DNA of 64,000 nt from an uncultured Allorhizobium sp. (GTDB lineage: Bacteria; Pseudomonadota; Alphaproteobacteria; Rhizobiales; Rhizobiaceae), in assembly GCA_958439205.1 (NCBI GenBank), contig OY288189.1:1689001-1753000 (forward strand). The letters run 5' to 3'. Below, piece by piece: positions 43,227-52,390 of this stretch (the stretch's first letter is position 1; the number at the start of each line of letters is the position of its first letter). The notes beneath the pieces are model-generated. The model made no database searches and had not been told where the DNA came from. It was given only the letters and a program-made list of their open reading frames with translations. The position numbers and the translations under genes are program-made.

Positions 43227-46216
43227 GTGCTGCCAACCGTATTCCCGGCAAGGGCCGCCTGACCCCGGCGCTGACTGCCCGCTTCACCATCGATGGCCGC
43301 ACGCTGACCGCTTACGAAGGCGATACCGTGGCGTCCGCCATGATCGCCAACGGCATGCATCTCGCCGGCCGCTCGTTCAAGTATCACCGTCCGCGCGGCA
43401 TCCTGACCGCTGGTCCGGAAGAGCCGAACGCGCTGCTCGACGTCTCGCGTGACGCTGCCCGTCGCCAGCCGAATGTGCGGGCGACCGTGCAGGAAGTCTT
43501 CGACGGGATGAAGATCGAGACGCAGAACCGCTGGCCGTCGCTGTCGCTCGACATCGGCGAGGTCAACAATCTGCTGTCGCCCTTCTTCGCCGCCGGCTTC
43601 TACTACAAGACCTTCATGTGGCCGAAAGCTGCCTGGCACCAGATCTACGAGCCCTTCATCCGTCGCGCCGCCGGTCTCGGCCATGCGCCGAAGGAAGCCG
43701 ATCCTGATCATTACGCCAACCGTTACGCCCATTGCGACGTGCTGGTGATCGGTGGCGGTGCCGCCGGTCTCGCCTCGGCAATGGCTGCCGCCCAGACGGG
43801 CGTGCGTGTTATGATCGTGGACGAACAGCCGGAAATGGGCGGCGCCTTCCACTTCGATACGGGCGCCACCGTCGACGGCCAGAGCGGCTGGGACTGGGCG
43901 CAAGGTGTCGTCGCCAAGCTGAAGGCCATGTCCAACGTTACGGTGCTCTCCCGCACGACGGCGTTTGGCTATCACAACCACAATTATGTGGCGCTGGTCG
44001 AACGCGTCACCGACCATATCGCCAAGCCATCCAAGGACCAGCCGCGCGAGCGGCTGTGGCAGGTCCGCGCCAAGCGCGTGATCATCGCCAGCGGTTCGAT
44101 CGAACGCCACATGGTGTTCGCCAACAACGACCGTCCGGGCATCATGCTCGCTTCGGCCGGCCGCACCTATCTCAACCATTTCGGCGTGGCCGTCGGTGCC
44201 AAGGTCGGCGTCTACACCGCGCATGACTCGGCCTATGAGGCGGCGATCGATCTGAAGAAGGCGGGTGTTTCCGTTCCTGTCATCGTCGACGCCCGCGAAA
44301 AGCCGGGTGAGGGTGTTCTCGCCCAGGCGCGTGCGCTCGGCATCGAAGTGCTGACCGGCCACGGCGTGGTCGATACGTCCGGCCGCCTGCGCGTCCGCTC
44401 GATCACCGTTCGCCGCAATGGCGGCGGCTCCACGCGCAAGATCGAGGTCGATGCGCTTCTGATGTCGGCCGGCTGGACACCGTCTGTGCACATGTTCTCG
44501 CAGTCGCGCGGCAAGCTGAAATACGATGCCGCAAACGATCGCTTCCTGCCTGACGTCTATGTGCAGGATTGCGTCTCCGTCGGCGGCTGCAACGGCACCG
44601 ACGATCTGCAGGCACTGCTTGATGAGGCAACGGCTGCCGGTCTCTCCTCGGCCAAGGCTGCGGGTGCTAGTGAAACGGCTTCCATCTCGCTATCAGGTGC
44701 CAATGCCCATGCCTGGACCGGTGGCATGATCGGCGCTGCCGAAGGGGCCGGACGCGAAGACAACGTCAAGGCCTTCGTCGACTTCCAGCACGATGTCTGC
44801 GCCAAGGATATCAGGCTCGCCGTGCGCGAAGGCATGCATTCGATCGAGCATATCAAGCGCTTCACGACGAACGGCATGGCGTCCGACCAGGGCAAGCTCT
44901 CTAACATGCATGGTCTCGCCATCGCCGCCGAAGTGCTTGGCAAGGAGATCCCGCAGGTTGGTCTCACCACCTTCCGTGCGCCCTATACGCCTGTCACCTT
45001 CGGCACGCTGATCAACCATTCGCGCGATGCGCTGTTTGATCCGACCCGCAAGACGCCGATGCATGCCTATGAAGTCAGCCAAGGCGCCGTCTATGAAGAC
45101 GTCGGCAACTGGAAGCGCGCCTGGTATTACCCGAAGGCGGGCGAGGACATGCATGCCGCCGTTAACCGCGAAGGCAAGACGGTGCGTGAGGCAGCCGGCG
45201 TGTTCAACGCTTCGACGCTCGGCAAGATCGAGGTTGTCGGCCCTGATGCTGCGCAGTTCCTGAACCTGATGTACACGAACGCCTGGGATACGCTGAAGCC
45301 CGGCAAGGCGCGCTATGGCATCATGACGCGTGAAGACGGCTTCATCTATGACGATGGCGTCGTCGGTCGTCTGGCGGAAGACCGCTTCCACGTGACCACC
45401 ACGACCGGCGGCGCGCCGCGTGTCATGCATCACATGGAAGACTATCTGCAGACGGAATTCCCGCATCTGAAGGTCTGGCTCACCTCGACCACCGAACAGT
45501 GGGCGGTCATCGCCGTCCAGGGTCCGAAGGCCCGCGACATCATCGCGCCTTTCGTCGAGGGCATCGACATCTCGAACGAGGCCTTCCCGCATATGAGCGT
45601 GGCCGAGGGCAAGTTCTGCGGCGTGCCGACACGGCTCTTCCGCGTGTCCTTCACCGGTGAGCTTGGCTTCGAAGTCAACGTGCCCGCCGATTTCGGCGCT
45701 GACGTCTTCCGCCAGATCTGGGAGCGCGCGCAATCACTTGGTGCTTGCCTCTATGGCACCGAGACCATGCACGTGCTGCGCGCCGAGAAGGGTTATATCA
45801 TCGTCGGTCAGGACACCGACGGTACGCTGACGGCTGACGATGCCGGCCTCTCCTGGGCGGTGTCGAAGAAGAAGACCGACTTTGTCGGCATTCGCGGCAT
45901 GAAGCGGCCTGACCTCGTCAAGGAAGGCCGCAAGCAGCTCGTCGGCATCTTCACCAAGGATCCGAACGAAGTGCTGGAAGAGGGCGCGCAGATCGTCGCC
46001 AATCCGAACCAGCCGAAGCCGATGACCATGCTCGGTCACGTGACCTCGTCCTACTGGTCGGAAAACCTTGGGCGCTCGATTGCGATCGCCATGGTCGCCG
46101 GTGGACGTGCCCGCATGGGCGAGACGCTTTACGTGCCGATGAAGGACAAGACCATCGCGGTCGAAGTGACCGACATGGTGTTCGTTGACAAGGAAGGAGG
46201 CCGCATCCATGGCTGA
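43223..46216 (+). CDS. soxA: Sarcosine oxidase alpha subunit
   Basis: 997 residues in three parts. First, a small N-terminal 2Fe-2S-ferredoxin-like fold without the Cys (RFTIDGRTLTAYEGDTVASA, KYHRPRGILTAGPEEPNALL). Second, a NAD-binding flavoprotein domain with VLVIGGGAAGLASAMAAAQ near residue 175 and IIASGSIERHMVFANNDRPG. Third, a GCV_T-type aminomethyltransferase domain (LMYTNAWDTLKPGKARYGIM, FRVSFTGELGFEVNVPA, YIIVGQDTDGTLTADDAG) that passes the methylene group to tetrahydrofolate. It overlaps soxG by eight bases. Normal size and order. Confidence 0.95.
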   Translation: MSAANRIPGKGRLTPALTARFTIDGRTLTAYEGDTVASAMIANGMHLAGRSFKYHRPRGILTAGPEEPNALLDVSRDAARRQPNVRATVQEVFDGMKIETQNRWPSLSLDIGEVNNLLSPFFAAGFYYKTFMWPKAAWHQIYEPFIRRAAGLGHAPKEADPDHYANRYAHCDVLVIGGGAAGLASAMAAAQTGVRVMIVDEQPEMGGAFHFDTGATVDGQSGWDWAQGVVAKLKAMSNVTVLSRTTAFGYHNHNYVALVERVTDHIAKPSKDQPRERLWQVRAKRVIIASGSIERHMVFANNDRPGIMLASAGRTYLNHFGVAVGAKVGVYTAHDSAYEAAIDLKKAGVSVPVIVDAREKPGEGVLAQARALGIEVLTGHGVVDTSGRLRVRSITVRRNGGGSTRKIEVDALLMSAGWTPSVHMFSQSRGKLKYDAANDRFLPDVYVQDCVSVGGCNGTDDLQALLDEATAAGLSSAKAAGASETASISLSGANAHAWTGGMIGAAEGAGREDNVKAFVDFQHDVCAKDIRLAVREGMHSIEHIKRFTTNGMASDQGKLSNMHGLAIAAEVLGKEIPQVGLTTFRAPYTPVTFGTLINHSRDALFDPTRKTPMHAYEVSQGAVYEDVGNWKRAWYYPKAGEDMHAAVNREGKTVREAAGVFNASTLGKIEVVGPDAAQFLNLMYTNAWDTLKPGKARYGIMTREDGFIYDDGVVGRLAEDRFHVTTTTGGAPRVMHHMEDYLQTEFPHLKVWLTSTTEQWAVIAVQGPKARDIIAPFVEGIDISNEAFPHMSVAEGKFCGVPTRLFRVSFTGELGFEVNVPADFGADVFRQIWERAQSLGACLYGTETMHVLRAEKGYIIVGQDTDGTLTADDAGLSWAVSKKKTDFVGIRGMKRPDLVKEGRKQLVGIFTKDPNEVLEEGAQIVANPNQPKPMTMLGHVTSSYWSENLGRSIAIAMVAGGRARMGETLYVPMKDKTIAVEVTDMVFVDKEGGRIHG

Positions 46217-46763
46217 TATGTCTGTTGCAGAACGCAAGACCGTTCTTGCCGGCTTCCACGGCGGCAGCGCCAAGGTGCGCCTGACCCCGGCGCTTCCGGC
46301 CACCCGGGTCTCGCTGCGCGCTGGTGCTGATGCCGTGGCCGGCCTTTCCAAGACGCTCGGTCTCAAGCTGCCGACAAAGCCTAAGACGTCCGTCTTGGCC
46401 AAGGGGCGCACGGCCTTCTGGATCGGTCCGGACGAGTGGTTCCTGATCGATGAGAAGGGTGATGCCCTGATGGCCGACTGCGCCGCCTCCGGCGTCGTTC
46501 ATTCCGCGACGGACATCTCCCACCGCAATACCGCGATCATCGTTTCGGGTCCGGCTGCTGCCGACACGCTGAATGCGGCCTGCCCGCTCGACCTCTCGCT
46601 TGCCGCCTTCCCGGTGGGCGCCGTCACGCGCACCGTCTTCGGCAAGATCGAGATCATCCTCTACCGCGTCGAGGAAGAGACCTTCCGCGTCGAATGCTGG
46701 CGGTCGTTTGCGGAGTATGCTTTCGGCATGCTCGCCGAGGGCGCGGAGGATGCCTCGCTCTGA
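46209..46763 (+). CDS. soxG: Sarcosine oxidase gamma subunit
   Basis: 184 residues. The gamma subunit fold is recognised from FHGGSAKVRLTPALPATRVSLRAG at the start (shown in part), WIGPDEWFLID, ATDISHRNTAIIVSGPAAADTLNAACPLDLS and YRVEEETFRVECWRSFAEY. It has no cofactor and stabilises the complex. The start at 46209 overlaps soxA; an ORF start at 46185 would lie inside it. Last gene of soxBDAG. Confidence 0.93.
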   Translation: MADMSVAERKTVLAGFHGGSAKVRLTPALPATRVSLRAGADAVAGLSKTLGLKLPTKPKTSVLAKGRTAFWIGPDEWFLIDEKGDALMADCAASGVVHSATDISHRNTAIIVSGPAAADTLNAACPLDLSLAAFPVGAVTRTVFGKIEIILYRVEEETFRVECWRSFAEYAFGMLAEGAEDASL

Positions 46764-46791
46764 GGGGCGGGTGTTTGCGCAGATGTTTGAG

Positions 46792-46813
46792 GAGGCCGGG
46801 GTGACCCGGCCTT
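46792..46813 (+). terminator. Possible terminator after soxG
   Basis: GGCCGGG at 46794-46800 and CCCGGCC at 46805-46811 form a stem with a GTGA loop. The T tract after it is poor. Confidence 0.55.
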
Positions 46814-47011
46814 CGTGCGTTTTGCGTTTGATTGCTGATCGGGCGCAAGTGCGGTGACGGCAGTGCTAGGTAGCACGTGACTCGGGTGGCAGATCAGATG
46901 GCGGCTTTGAGCCCTCTCTGCCGTTATTCTGCGGGCAACTAGAGGCCGCTTTTTGAAAGCAAAATTTACGCCAAGCCTACCCAGGCAGAATCGGAACCTC
47001 GTGTGAAAAAT

Positions 47012-47665
47012 CTAAACGGGCAACTGAAGGTATTCAACAAAATCTTCAGTAAATTCAAACCGGTCAACATTGTTATAAGTCGTCTCAAGGATCGCGCCGT
47101 AATTCTGCATTACCTTTAGCATCGGCTTCAAACTGTCGTGATCTTCGAAGAAATAACAGAAGATGGGATTTTCTGGATCGCTGTTGTAAGACCATTTCTT
47201 GGAAATAATGATGAATTCACGAATGAACGGCTCTCGAGCTATATCGTCCCGCATTTCCGCTACAAGCCTAGGCATCTTGTCTTCAAGCTTTTGAAAGCTC
47301 CGGGACACAACAATTGCAAATCCGCGAATGCCTAGATACGCGCGCATCTCAGCTAGGGTTTTCCACTCCCTAAGCTTATCAATCGAATGGCTGGAGACAT
47401 CCACGTCTACCAGCCTGCTACATGTCTGACAGAGCCAAATACCATTTTCGGCAGCGGCTCGTTCCTCGGTAGTCAAAGTAGGGTCATACCTAGGCCCACC
47501 TTCAGCGGCGGCCGTAATGTGCGCGGCAACACCAATGCTGGCGCTTTCGTCTGCGCCGTCCGGTCCAATGGTCGGACGCAAACAGGTCTGATTTGAACAA
47601 CGGTAACCTGCACGTTGCGCAATTATCCTGATTACAGAAGCTCTAAAGTCATCACGGTTGGCCAT
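47012..47665 (-). CDS. HNH-nuclease-like protein with unknown C-terminal domain
   Basis: 217 residues. The N-terminal part is a zinc-type HNH module: C23 and C28 (YRCSNQTCLRPT), H49 in VAAHITAAAEGGPRYDP, N74 in ENGIWLC, and C79/C82 in LCQTC; the last family His is replaced by Asp in RLVD. This style of HNH domain (AHI-AEGGPRYDP-TEER-NGIWLCQ-C) recurs in many uncharacterised proteins and in predicted antiphage effectors. The C-terminal half (REFIIISKKWSYNSDPE, FFEDHDSLKPMLKVMQNYGA, TYNNVDRFEF) is a compact unknown domain. The gene is visibly richer in A+T than its neighbours and stands alone, suggesting transfer. Start at MANRDDF; the longer frame adds a tail without similarity. Confidence 0.75.
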   Translation of the reverse strand: MANRDDFRASVIRIIAQRAGYRCSNQTCLRPTIGPDGADESASIGVAAHITAAAEGGPRYDPTLTTEERAAAENGIWLCQTCSRLVDVDVSSHSIDKLREWKTLAEMRAYLGIRGFAIVVSRSFQKLEDKMPRLVAEMRDDIAREPFIREFIIISKKWSYNSDPENPIFCYFFEDHDSLKPMLKVMQNYGAILETTYNNVDRFEFTEDFVEYLQLPV

Positions 47666-47976
47666 GTATAATGTATATGACGTCAACTGAGTTGAGAAAA
47701 GTGGTCGCTGAGCGCCTCGGTGGAAAGGTCCACTTCGTCCCGCATAGCTGTCGCTAGTTGACACCGCGGCGAAGGTGTACTTCCAGCCTATTGGTTAACT
47801 CGCATCACTCTGAATCGACGGCAGCTTTTGGAAAACCGTTCATAGTGAATGACGCAAATGAAGGCGCGAAGCTGCCCTTATTCCTTCGGCCCGTGATGGC
47901 CGCTACCTGCCTTCAGGATTTCGAACCTGGATGTCCGCTTCGGGCCGAATGCGGACATAAGACCGCCCTTGTTCAA
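47666..47976. other. Gene-free stretch with a symmetric hairpin
   Basis: 311 bases between the HNH and DUF2332 genes. A near-perfect inverted repeat lies at 47931-47958: ATGTCCGC-TTCGG with CCGAA-GCGGACAT. It may end the minus-strand DUF2332 gene or be a mobile palindrome. An ORF at 47758-47988 spans it and is rejected. Confidence 0.55.
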
Positions 47977-49044
47977 CTAGGCAGTTGAACCTTCCCACCC
48001 AACCCATTTCACCCATCGCCCGTGAAAATCCGCACGTCCAATCTCGCGCGTCTCCCCTGTCGGCCAAAGCGTGAGCAAGATCGCCGCCCCTTCGGGCTTG
48101 CCATCGGCTTCAAGCTGCAGGCGGGCCAGCGGTTCGGCTTCTGTCGCGCGGGCGCCCGCTTCGGCGATCAGCGCTTCACCTTCGGCCTTCAGCGCCGGTG
48201 GCAGATATTGCCAGGCGATGGTGTGGTAGATCACATGGGTCATGCCCGGGCGTGGCGTCGCAAGCCGGTGCCGCAGCCAGTCGATGGCGTCGGCCTTCTC
48301 CACCTTCAGCCTGCTTTCGGTTGCCATTTCAAGTGCTGCTGCCGTGCGGTCGAGGCGGTCCTGCTGGTCGGCCCAGATGTAGGAGAAGAGCCGCAGGCGG
48401 TCGTCTTGCGAGGCAGGGTCGAGCGGGTTCAGGTCGCAGCCGGCGCGCTCTGCGATCTCGATTGCAGCTTGGGGTGGCGGCGGGCCTTCCCAGCGCGGGG
48501 CGAGTTCGACAGCCGAGGCCTTGCCACAGTGGAAGTCTCCCAGTTGGTAGCTGTAGCGATCCCATTGCAGGTTCAGGCCGGCGCTGGCCCCAACTTCCGA
48601 CAGGATGAGCGGCTTTCCGGTCAGCGCAGCGATCGTCAGGAAACCTGGGAGCAGAGCGGAGGAGCGGCGCACCTCGTTGGTCTGCGGGGCGGATTTCAGG
48701 CGTTCCAGGATGAAGGCCTCGTCTCGACGCAGGGCGGCCTCGATGGTGGCCCAGAGTGTGTCGTCATCGGCAGCGTGTGGCGGATAGACCGTGGCCAGGG
48801 CGCGGTCCTGGCCGGATCGCACAAGGGCATGCAGCGTGCCTGCCAGCCGCAGGGCGAGCGCATCGCCGGTACCGTCGGGATTTCCCAGCCAGCCGAGGAT
48901 CACCGCGCCGACCCTCGTCTCATCCGTCAGCCGTTCTGCCGCGAGCGTGCATAGACGGGCGGTGAACGGCGAGCCGAGATCGGCGCAGGCCTTCGCCTGA
49001 CGGAGGAAACTCTGGCGGATGAGCTCGCTGCGGTCGTCACTCAT
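47977..49044 (-). CDS. DUF2332-family protein
   Basis: 355 residues of a family of unknown function. Recognisable blocks are RQSFLRQAKACADLGSPFTARL at the start, SEVGASAGLNLQWDRYSY in the middle, RLRLFSYIWADQQDRLDR and HVIYHTIAWQYLPPALKAEG. The VGASAGLNL segment looks like a nucleotide- or SAM-binding Gly loop, so a methyltransferase-like fold is possible. No signal peptide or membrane helix is seen. A MaoC gene lies just upstream on the same strand; the two may be co-transcribed. Confidence 0.85.
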   Translation of the reverse strand: MSDDRSELIRQSFLRQAKACADLGSPFTARLCTLAAERLTDETRVGAVILGWLGNPDGTGDALALRLAGTLHALVRSGQDRALATVYPPHAADDDTLWATIEAALRRDEAFILERLKSAPQTNEVRRSSALLPGFLTIAALTGKPLILSEVGASAGLNLQWDRYSYQLGDFHCGKASAVELAPRWEGPPPPQAAIEIAERAGCDLNPLDPASQDDRLRLFSYIWADQQDRLDRTAAALEMATESRLKVEKADAIDWLRHRLATPRPGMTHVIYHTIAWQYLPPALKAEGEALIAEAGARATEAEPLARLQLEADGKPEGAAILLTLWPTGETREIGRADFHGRWVKWVGWEGSTA

Positions 49045-49063
49045 CGTCGCAGTGCCTCTCGTG

Positions 49064-49552
49064 TCAAACGTCTTCCGGACGGTCCTTGGGGTCGAACTGG
49101 GAAATGGTGATCCAGTTGGCAGTGAGCGCCGGCTTACGCTCGTCCTCGATTTCGACCGTCACTTCATAGGTGTTCATCAGCATGCCGGCGCCGCGGAAGC
49201 GGGCTTCCGCGAGCTTGAACGAGCCTCGGATCCGCTTGCCAGTCTTCACCGGCGACATGAAGCGCAGCTTGTCGAAGCCGTAGTTGATGCCGAGCGTCTG
49301 TTCACGGATCTTGGGCAGACAATTGTAGTTCATTGCGGAGAGCAGCGAGACGGTGAGGAACCCGTGGGCAATGGTGCCGCCGAAGGGCGTCTCGGCGGCA
49401 GCCCGCACGGGGTCGGTGTGGATGAACTGGTGGTCCATGGTGGCGCCGGCGAAGGCGTCGATCATCGGCTGGTCGACCGTAATCCAGTCGGATACGCCGA
49501 CGATGGTTCCAACGAGGCCCGGCACGTCCTTGAGCGAAATCTCTTGCGGCAT
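49064..49552 (-). CDS. MaoC-family dehydratase (NodN-like)
   Basis: 162 residues with the hot-dog fold of MaoC hydratases. The hydratase-2 motif is DAFAGATMDHQFIHTDPVRA, with catalytic Asp and His, then PFGGTIAHGFLTVSLLSAM. It is of the NodN/MaoC type found in rhizobia, which act on enoyl-CoA or enoyl-ACP. The start is placed at MPQEISLKDVPG; the long upstream extension (LMTSSGCSLREL and beyond) lacks family similarity. It lies upstream of DUF2332 and downstream of glgX on the same strand. Confidence 0.9.
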   Translation of the reverse strand: MPQEISLKDVPGLVGTIVGVSDWITVDQPMIDAFAGATMDHQFIHTDPVRAAAETPFGGTIAHGFLTVSLLSAMNYNCLPKIREQTLGINYGFDKLRFMSPVKTGKRIRGSFKLAEARFRGAGMLMNTYEVTVEIEDERKPALTANWITISQFDPKDRPEDV

Positions 49553-49640
49553 GAAAAGAACCTGATCCTTCAATAATTCCCGCAGGCTACAGCCGCTTGA
49601 GGTCATGAGGAAGAGGCTAAAGTCACTGGTGGGGAAAAAC

Positions 49641-51599
49641 TCAAGTTTCGATCCAGAAATCGACACTGCGCGCTTTCACCGCCAGCTTGGCGGCGCTCCG
49701 GCTCGTCTCGAGGCGGCGCCATTTGCGCTTGTCGTGTGCGGGGAGCGCGAAGTCCCTCGGCTCAGGTGATCGATTGAATAGCACGGCAACGCGGCACTCC
49801 TTGCCCGTTTCGCGGTCGATGCCGGCGAGCACCATGGCAAAGGCGCCGAGATCGGGCGTTTCCCAATCGGCGACCGTCATGGGCAGACCGTCAGTGTTCA
49901 GCCAGCTGACGTCGCCGTCGCCGGTCAGGACACTGGTGTCCATGAAGCAGGAGAAGCGCTGGCGCATGGCGGCCAGACGGGCGGTCGTTGCGATCAGCTC
50001 TTCATCCGCCTTCGACCAGTCGAGCCAGGTGAGCGCATTGTCCTGGCAATAGGCATTGTTGTTGCCGCCTTGGCTGCGACCGAATTCGTCGCCTGCCGTC
50101 AGCATCACGGCACCCCGGCTGGCGAAGAGGGTCGAAAGCAGCGCTTCGACATCCTGCCTTCGCTTCTTGAGGATCGCCTTGTCAGAAGTTTCGCCCTCGA
50201 CGCCATTGTTCCAGGAATGGTTCTCGTTGTGGCCGTCGCGGTTTTCCTCGCCATTCGCCTCGTTGTGTTTGTGCGCGTAGGACACGAGGTCGTAGAGCGA
50301 GAAGCCGTCATGGGCGGCGATGAAGTTGACGCCGCGGGTCTGGCCGTGGCCGTCATGGGCGAAAAGATCGGCGGAGCCGGCGAGCGCCGTTGCAAGGTCG
50401 CCTGTCGTTCCGCCATCGCCACGCCAGTGGCGGCGGAAGGTGTCGCGGGCGCGGTCATTCCATTCAAGGAAGGCGGGTGGGAAGCGGCCGAGCTGGTATC
50501 CGCCCAGCCCGATATCCCAGGGTTCGGCAATCAGGATGCGATCTTCCAGCACCTCGTCTTCAAGGATCGCGTTCAGCGTCGGGGCATCCTGATGGAAGCC
50601 ATCCCAGTGACGGCCCATGATCGGCGCGAGGTCGAAACGGAAGCCGTCGATACCGGCCGAGAGAACGAAGTGGCGCAGCGTATCGACGATCAGCTGCCGC
50701 ACGAAGGGATGGTCGCAGGCCAGCGTGTTGCCGCAGCCGGTGTCATTGACCAGCGTGCCGGGATCATCAGCGACATGTCGGAAGAGCGAGCGGTTATCGA
50801 TGCCGCGCAGCGAAAGCGCCGTGCCGTGCACATCGCTTTCGCCGGTGTGGTTGAAGACAAGGTCGAGGATGACGCCGATGCCCTCCGCATGCAGGGCGGC
50901 GACCGTCTCGCGGAGTTCCTTGACGCCACCGGGCACGAGGCGCGGATCGAGCGCCATCATGGCCACGGGATTGTAACCCCAGCTGTTGGTGAGGCCGAGC
51001 GGCGGCAGATGCCGTTCATCGATCCAGGCGGTGATCGGCATCAGTTCGACCATGTCGACGCCGATGCGGCGCAGATGCGCGAGAATGGCGGGATGGGCGA
51101 GGGCGGAGAGCGTGCCGCGCTGTGTCTCCGGCACCTCTGGATGCAGCATGGTCAGCGCCTTGACGTTGACCTCGTAGATGAAGCCGGCGCGGTCGCCGAG
51201 CGGCATCATCGGCTTCAGCGCCTTGTGCGCCTTGAGGATCGTCTTCGGCATGAGATCCGCAGTGTCGACGCCGAACTGGCCGAGCCTGACATCGTAGACG
51301 AAGGGGCGATCGAGCTCGGTTGCATAGGGGTCGACCAGCAGCTTCGCCGGATCGTACCAGTGCCCTTGCCCAGGATCATAGGAGCCGTGGATGCGGAAGC
51401 CGTAGCGGGCGCCTTCCTTGATGCCCTCGACGAAGACATGGTGCACATCGCCTTCGCCGCGGCTCATGGAGATGCGGGCGAGTTCGGTCTCGCCCCGCTC
51501 ATCGAAGAGGCAGAGCTCCACGCGTTCGGCATGATGCGACCACAGACGGAAATCGGCACCGGTCTTGCCGATGATAGCTCCGAGCATCGCATCCGTCAT
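49641..51599 (-). CDS. glgX: Glycogen debranching enzyme (isoamylase type)
   Basis: 652 residues. An N-terminal CBM48 domain (GADFRLWSHHAERVELCLFD) precedes the GH13 barrel. Catalytic residues: Asp in GFRFDLAPIMG, Glu in LIAEPWDIG and Asp in FIAAHDGFSLYDL. The family-typical VMLTAGDEFGRSQGGNNNAY follows. GlgX removes alpha-1,6 branches left by GlgP, so it works with the glycogen genes upstream. Those are separated from it by the arsenic cassette. A hairpin at 51624-51656 lies directly before the gene. Confidence 0.95.
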   Translation of the reverse strand: MTDAMLGAIIGKTGADFRLWSHHAERVELCLFDERGETELARISMSRGEGDVHHVFVEGIKEGARYGFRIHGSYDPGQGHWYDPAKLLVDPYATELDRPFVYDVRLGQFGVDTADLMPKTILKAHKALKPMMPLGDRAGFIYEVNVKALTMLHPEVPETQRGTLSALAHPAILAHLRRIGVDMVELMPITAWIDERHLPPLGLTNSWGYNPVAMMALDPRLVPGGVKELRETVAALHAEGIGVILDLVFNHTGESDVHGTALSLRGIDNRSLFRHVADDPGTLVNDTGCGNTLACDHPFVRQLIVDTLRHFVLSAGIDGFRFDLAPIMGRHWDGFHQDAPTLNAILEDEVLEDRILIAEPWDIGLGGYQLGRFPPAFLEWNDRARDTFRRHWRGDGGTTGDLATALAGSADLFAHDGHGQTRGVNFIAAHDGFSLYDLVSYAHKHNEANGEENRDGHNENHSWNNGVEGETSDKAILKKRRQDVEALLSTLFASRGAVMLTAGDEFGRSQGGNNNAYCQDNALTWLDWSKADEELIATTARLAAMRQRFSCFMDTSVLTGDGDVSWLNTDGLPMTVADWETPDLGAFAMVLAGIDRETGKECRVAVLFNRSPEPRDFALPAHDKRKWRRLETSRSAAKLAVKARSVDFWIET

Positions 51600-51623
51600 G
51601 TCTCGCCTCGTGGTCGGGTTGAT

Positions 51624-51656
51624 TCGCTCGCCTGATGGAACAATAGCAGGCGAGCG
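51624..51656 (-). other. Perfect hairpin between arsH and glgX
   Basis: TCGCTCGCCTG at 51624-51634 mirrors CAGGCGAGCGA at 51646-51656, an eleven-pair stem with an 11-base loop. Without a T run on the minus strand it is more likely an mRNA-end or attenuating structure than a simple terminator. Confidence 0.6.
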
Positions 51657-51679
51657 ATCTTCGGCCAGAGCGGTTGCGC

Positions 51680-52390
51680 TTACATGGCCTTGAGGTTCAC
51701 CGCTTTCACCGCCTCTTCCTTGCGCTCGCTGTAGCGATCGGTGAGGTAGTCCGAGACGTCGCGGGTAAGAAGCGTGAACTTCACCAGTTCTTCGCAGACA
51801 TCGACGACGCGCTCGTAATAGGAGGATGGCTTCATCCGGCCTTCGCCGTCGAATTCCTGGTATGCCTTGGCCACGGACGACTGGTTGGGGATGGTGATCA
51901 TCCGCATCCAGCGGCCGAGCAGGCGCATGGCGTTGACGGCGTTGAACGACTGCGACCCGCCGGAGACCTGCATGACGGCGAGCGTCTTTCCCTGGGTCGG
52001 GCGCACCGCGCCGACGGACAAGGGGATCCAGTCGATCTGCGCCTTCATGATGCCGGTCAGCGTGCCGTGGCGCTCAGGGCTCACCCAGACCTGGCCCTCG
52101 GACCATTGGGACAGGTCGCGCAGTTCCTGCACCTTGGGATGGCTCACCGGTGCATCGTCGGGCAGCGGCAGGCCTGAAGGGTCGAAAACCCTAACCTCGG
52201 CGCCGAAATGCTCGAGCAGGCGTTTGGTTTCCATTGCCAGAAGGCGGCTGAAGGACACCTGACGCAGCGAGCCATAGAGGATCAGGATGCGCGGCTTGTG
52301 GGTCGAGAAGGGGCGGCGAAGCGCCTGCAGATCCGGCATGCGCAGGTGGTCGAGATCGGCGGCGGGCAGGTCTATTTTCACATCAGACAA
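51680..52390 (-). CDS. arsH: ArsH NADPH-dependent FMN reductase
   Basis: About 236 residues. The flavodoxin-like fold has [21 protein letters not shown] (FMN phosphate loop), [20 protein letters not shown] and [25 protein letters not shown], all diagnostic for ArsH. ArsH oxidises trivalent organoarsenicals, giving resistance. A TTG at 52390 is chosen because GGAGG lies nine bases upstream; GTG 52381 is the alternative. The TTG start overlaps the arsC stop by eight bases. Last gene of the ars operon. Confidence 0.9.
   Translation of the reverse strand: MSDVKIDLPAADLDHLRMPDLQALRRPFSTHKPRILILYGSLRQVSFSRLLAMETKRLLEHFGAEVRVFDPSGLPLPDDAPVSHPKVQELRDLSQWSEGQVWVSPERHGTLTGIMKAQIDWIPLSVGAVRPTQGKTLAVMQVSGGSQSFNAVNAMRLLGRWMRMITIPNQSSVAKAYQEFDGEGRMKPSSYYERVVDVCEELVKFTLLTRDVSDYLTDRYSERKEEAVKAVNLKAM

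Noticed and set aside
47758..47988. 76-codon frame between HNH and DUF2332 genes
   Set aside because: It spans a palindrome and the end of DUF2332; no similarity and no ribosome binding site.
50070..51635. 521-codon open frame on the plus strand
   Set aside because: Antisense shadow of glgX, whose catalytic motifs are all intact.
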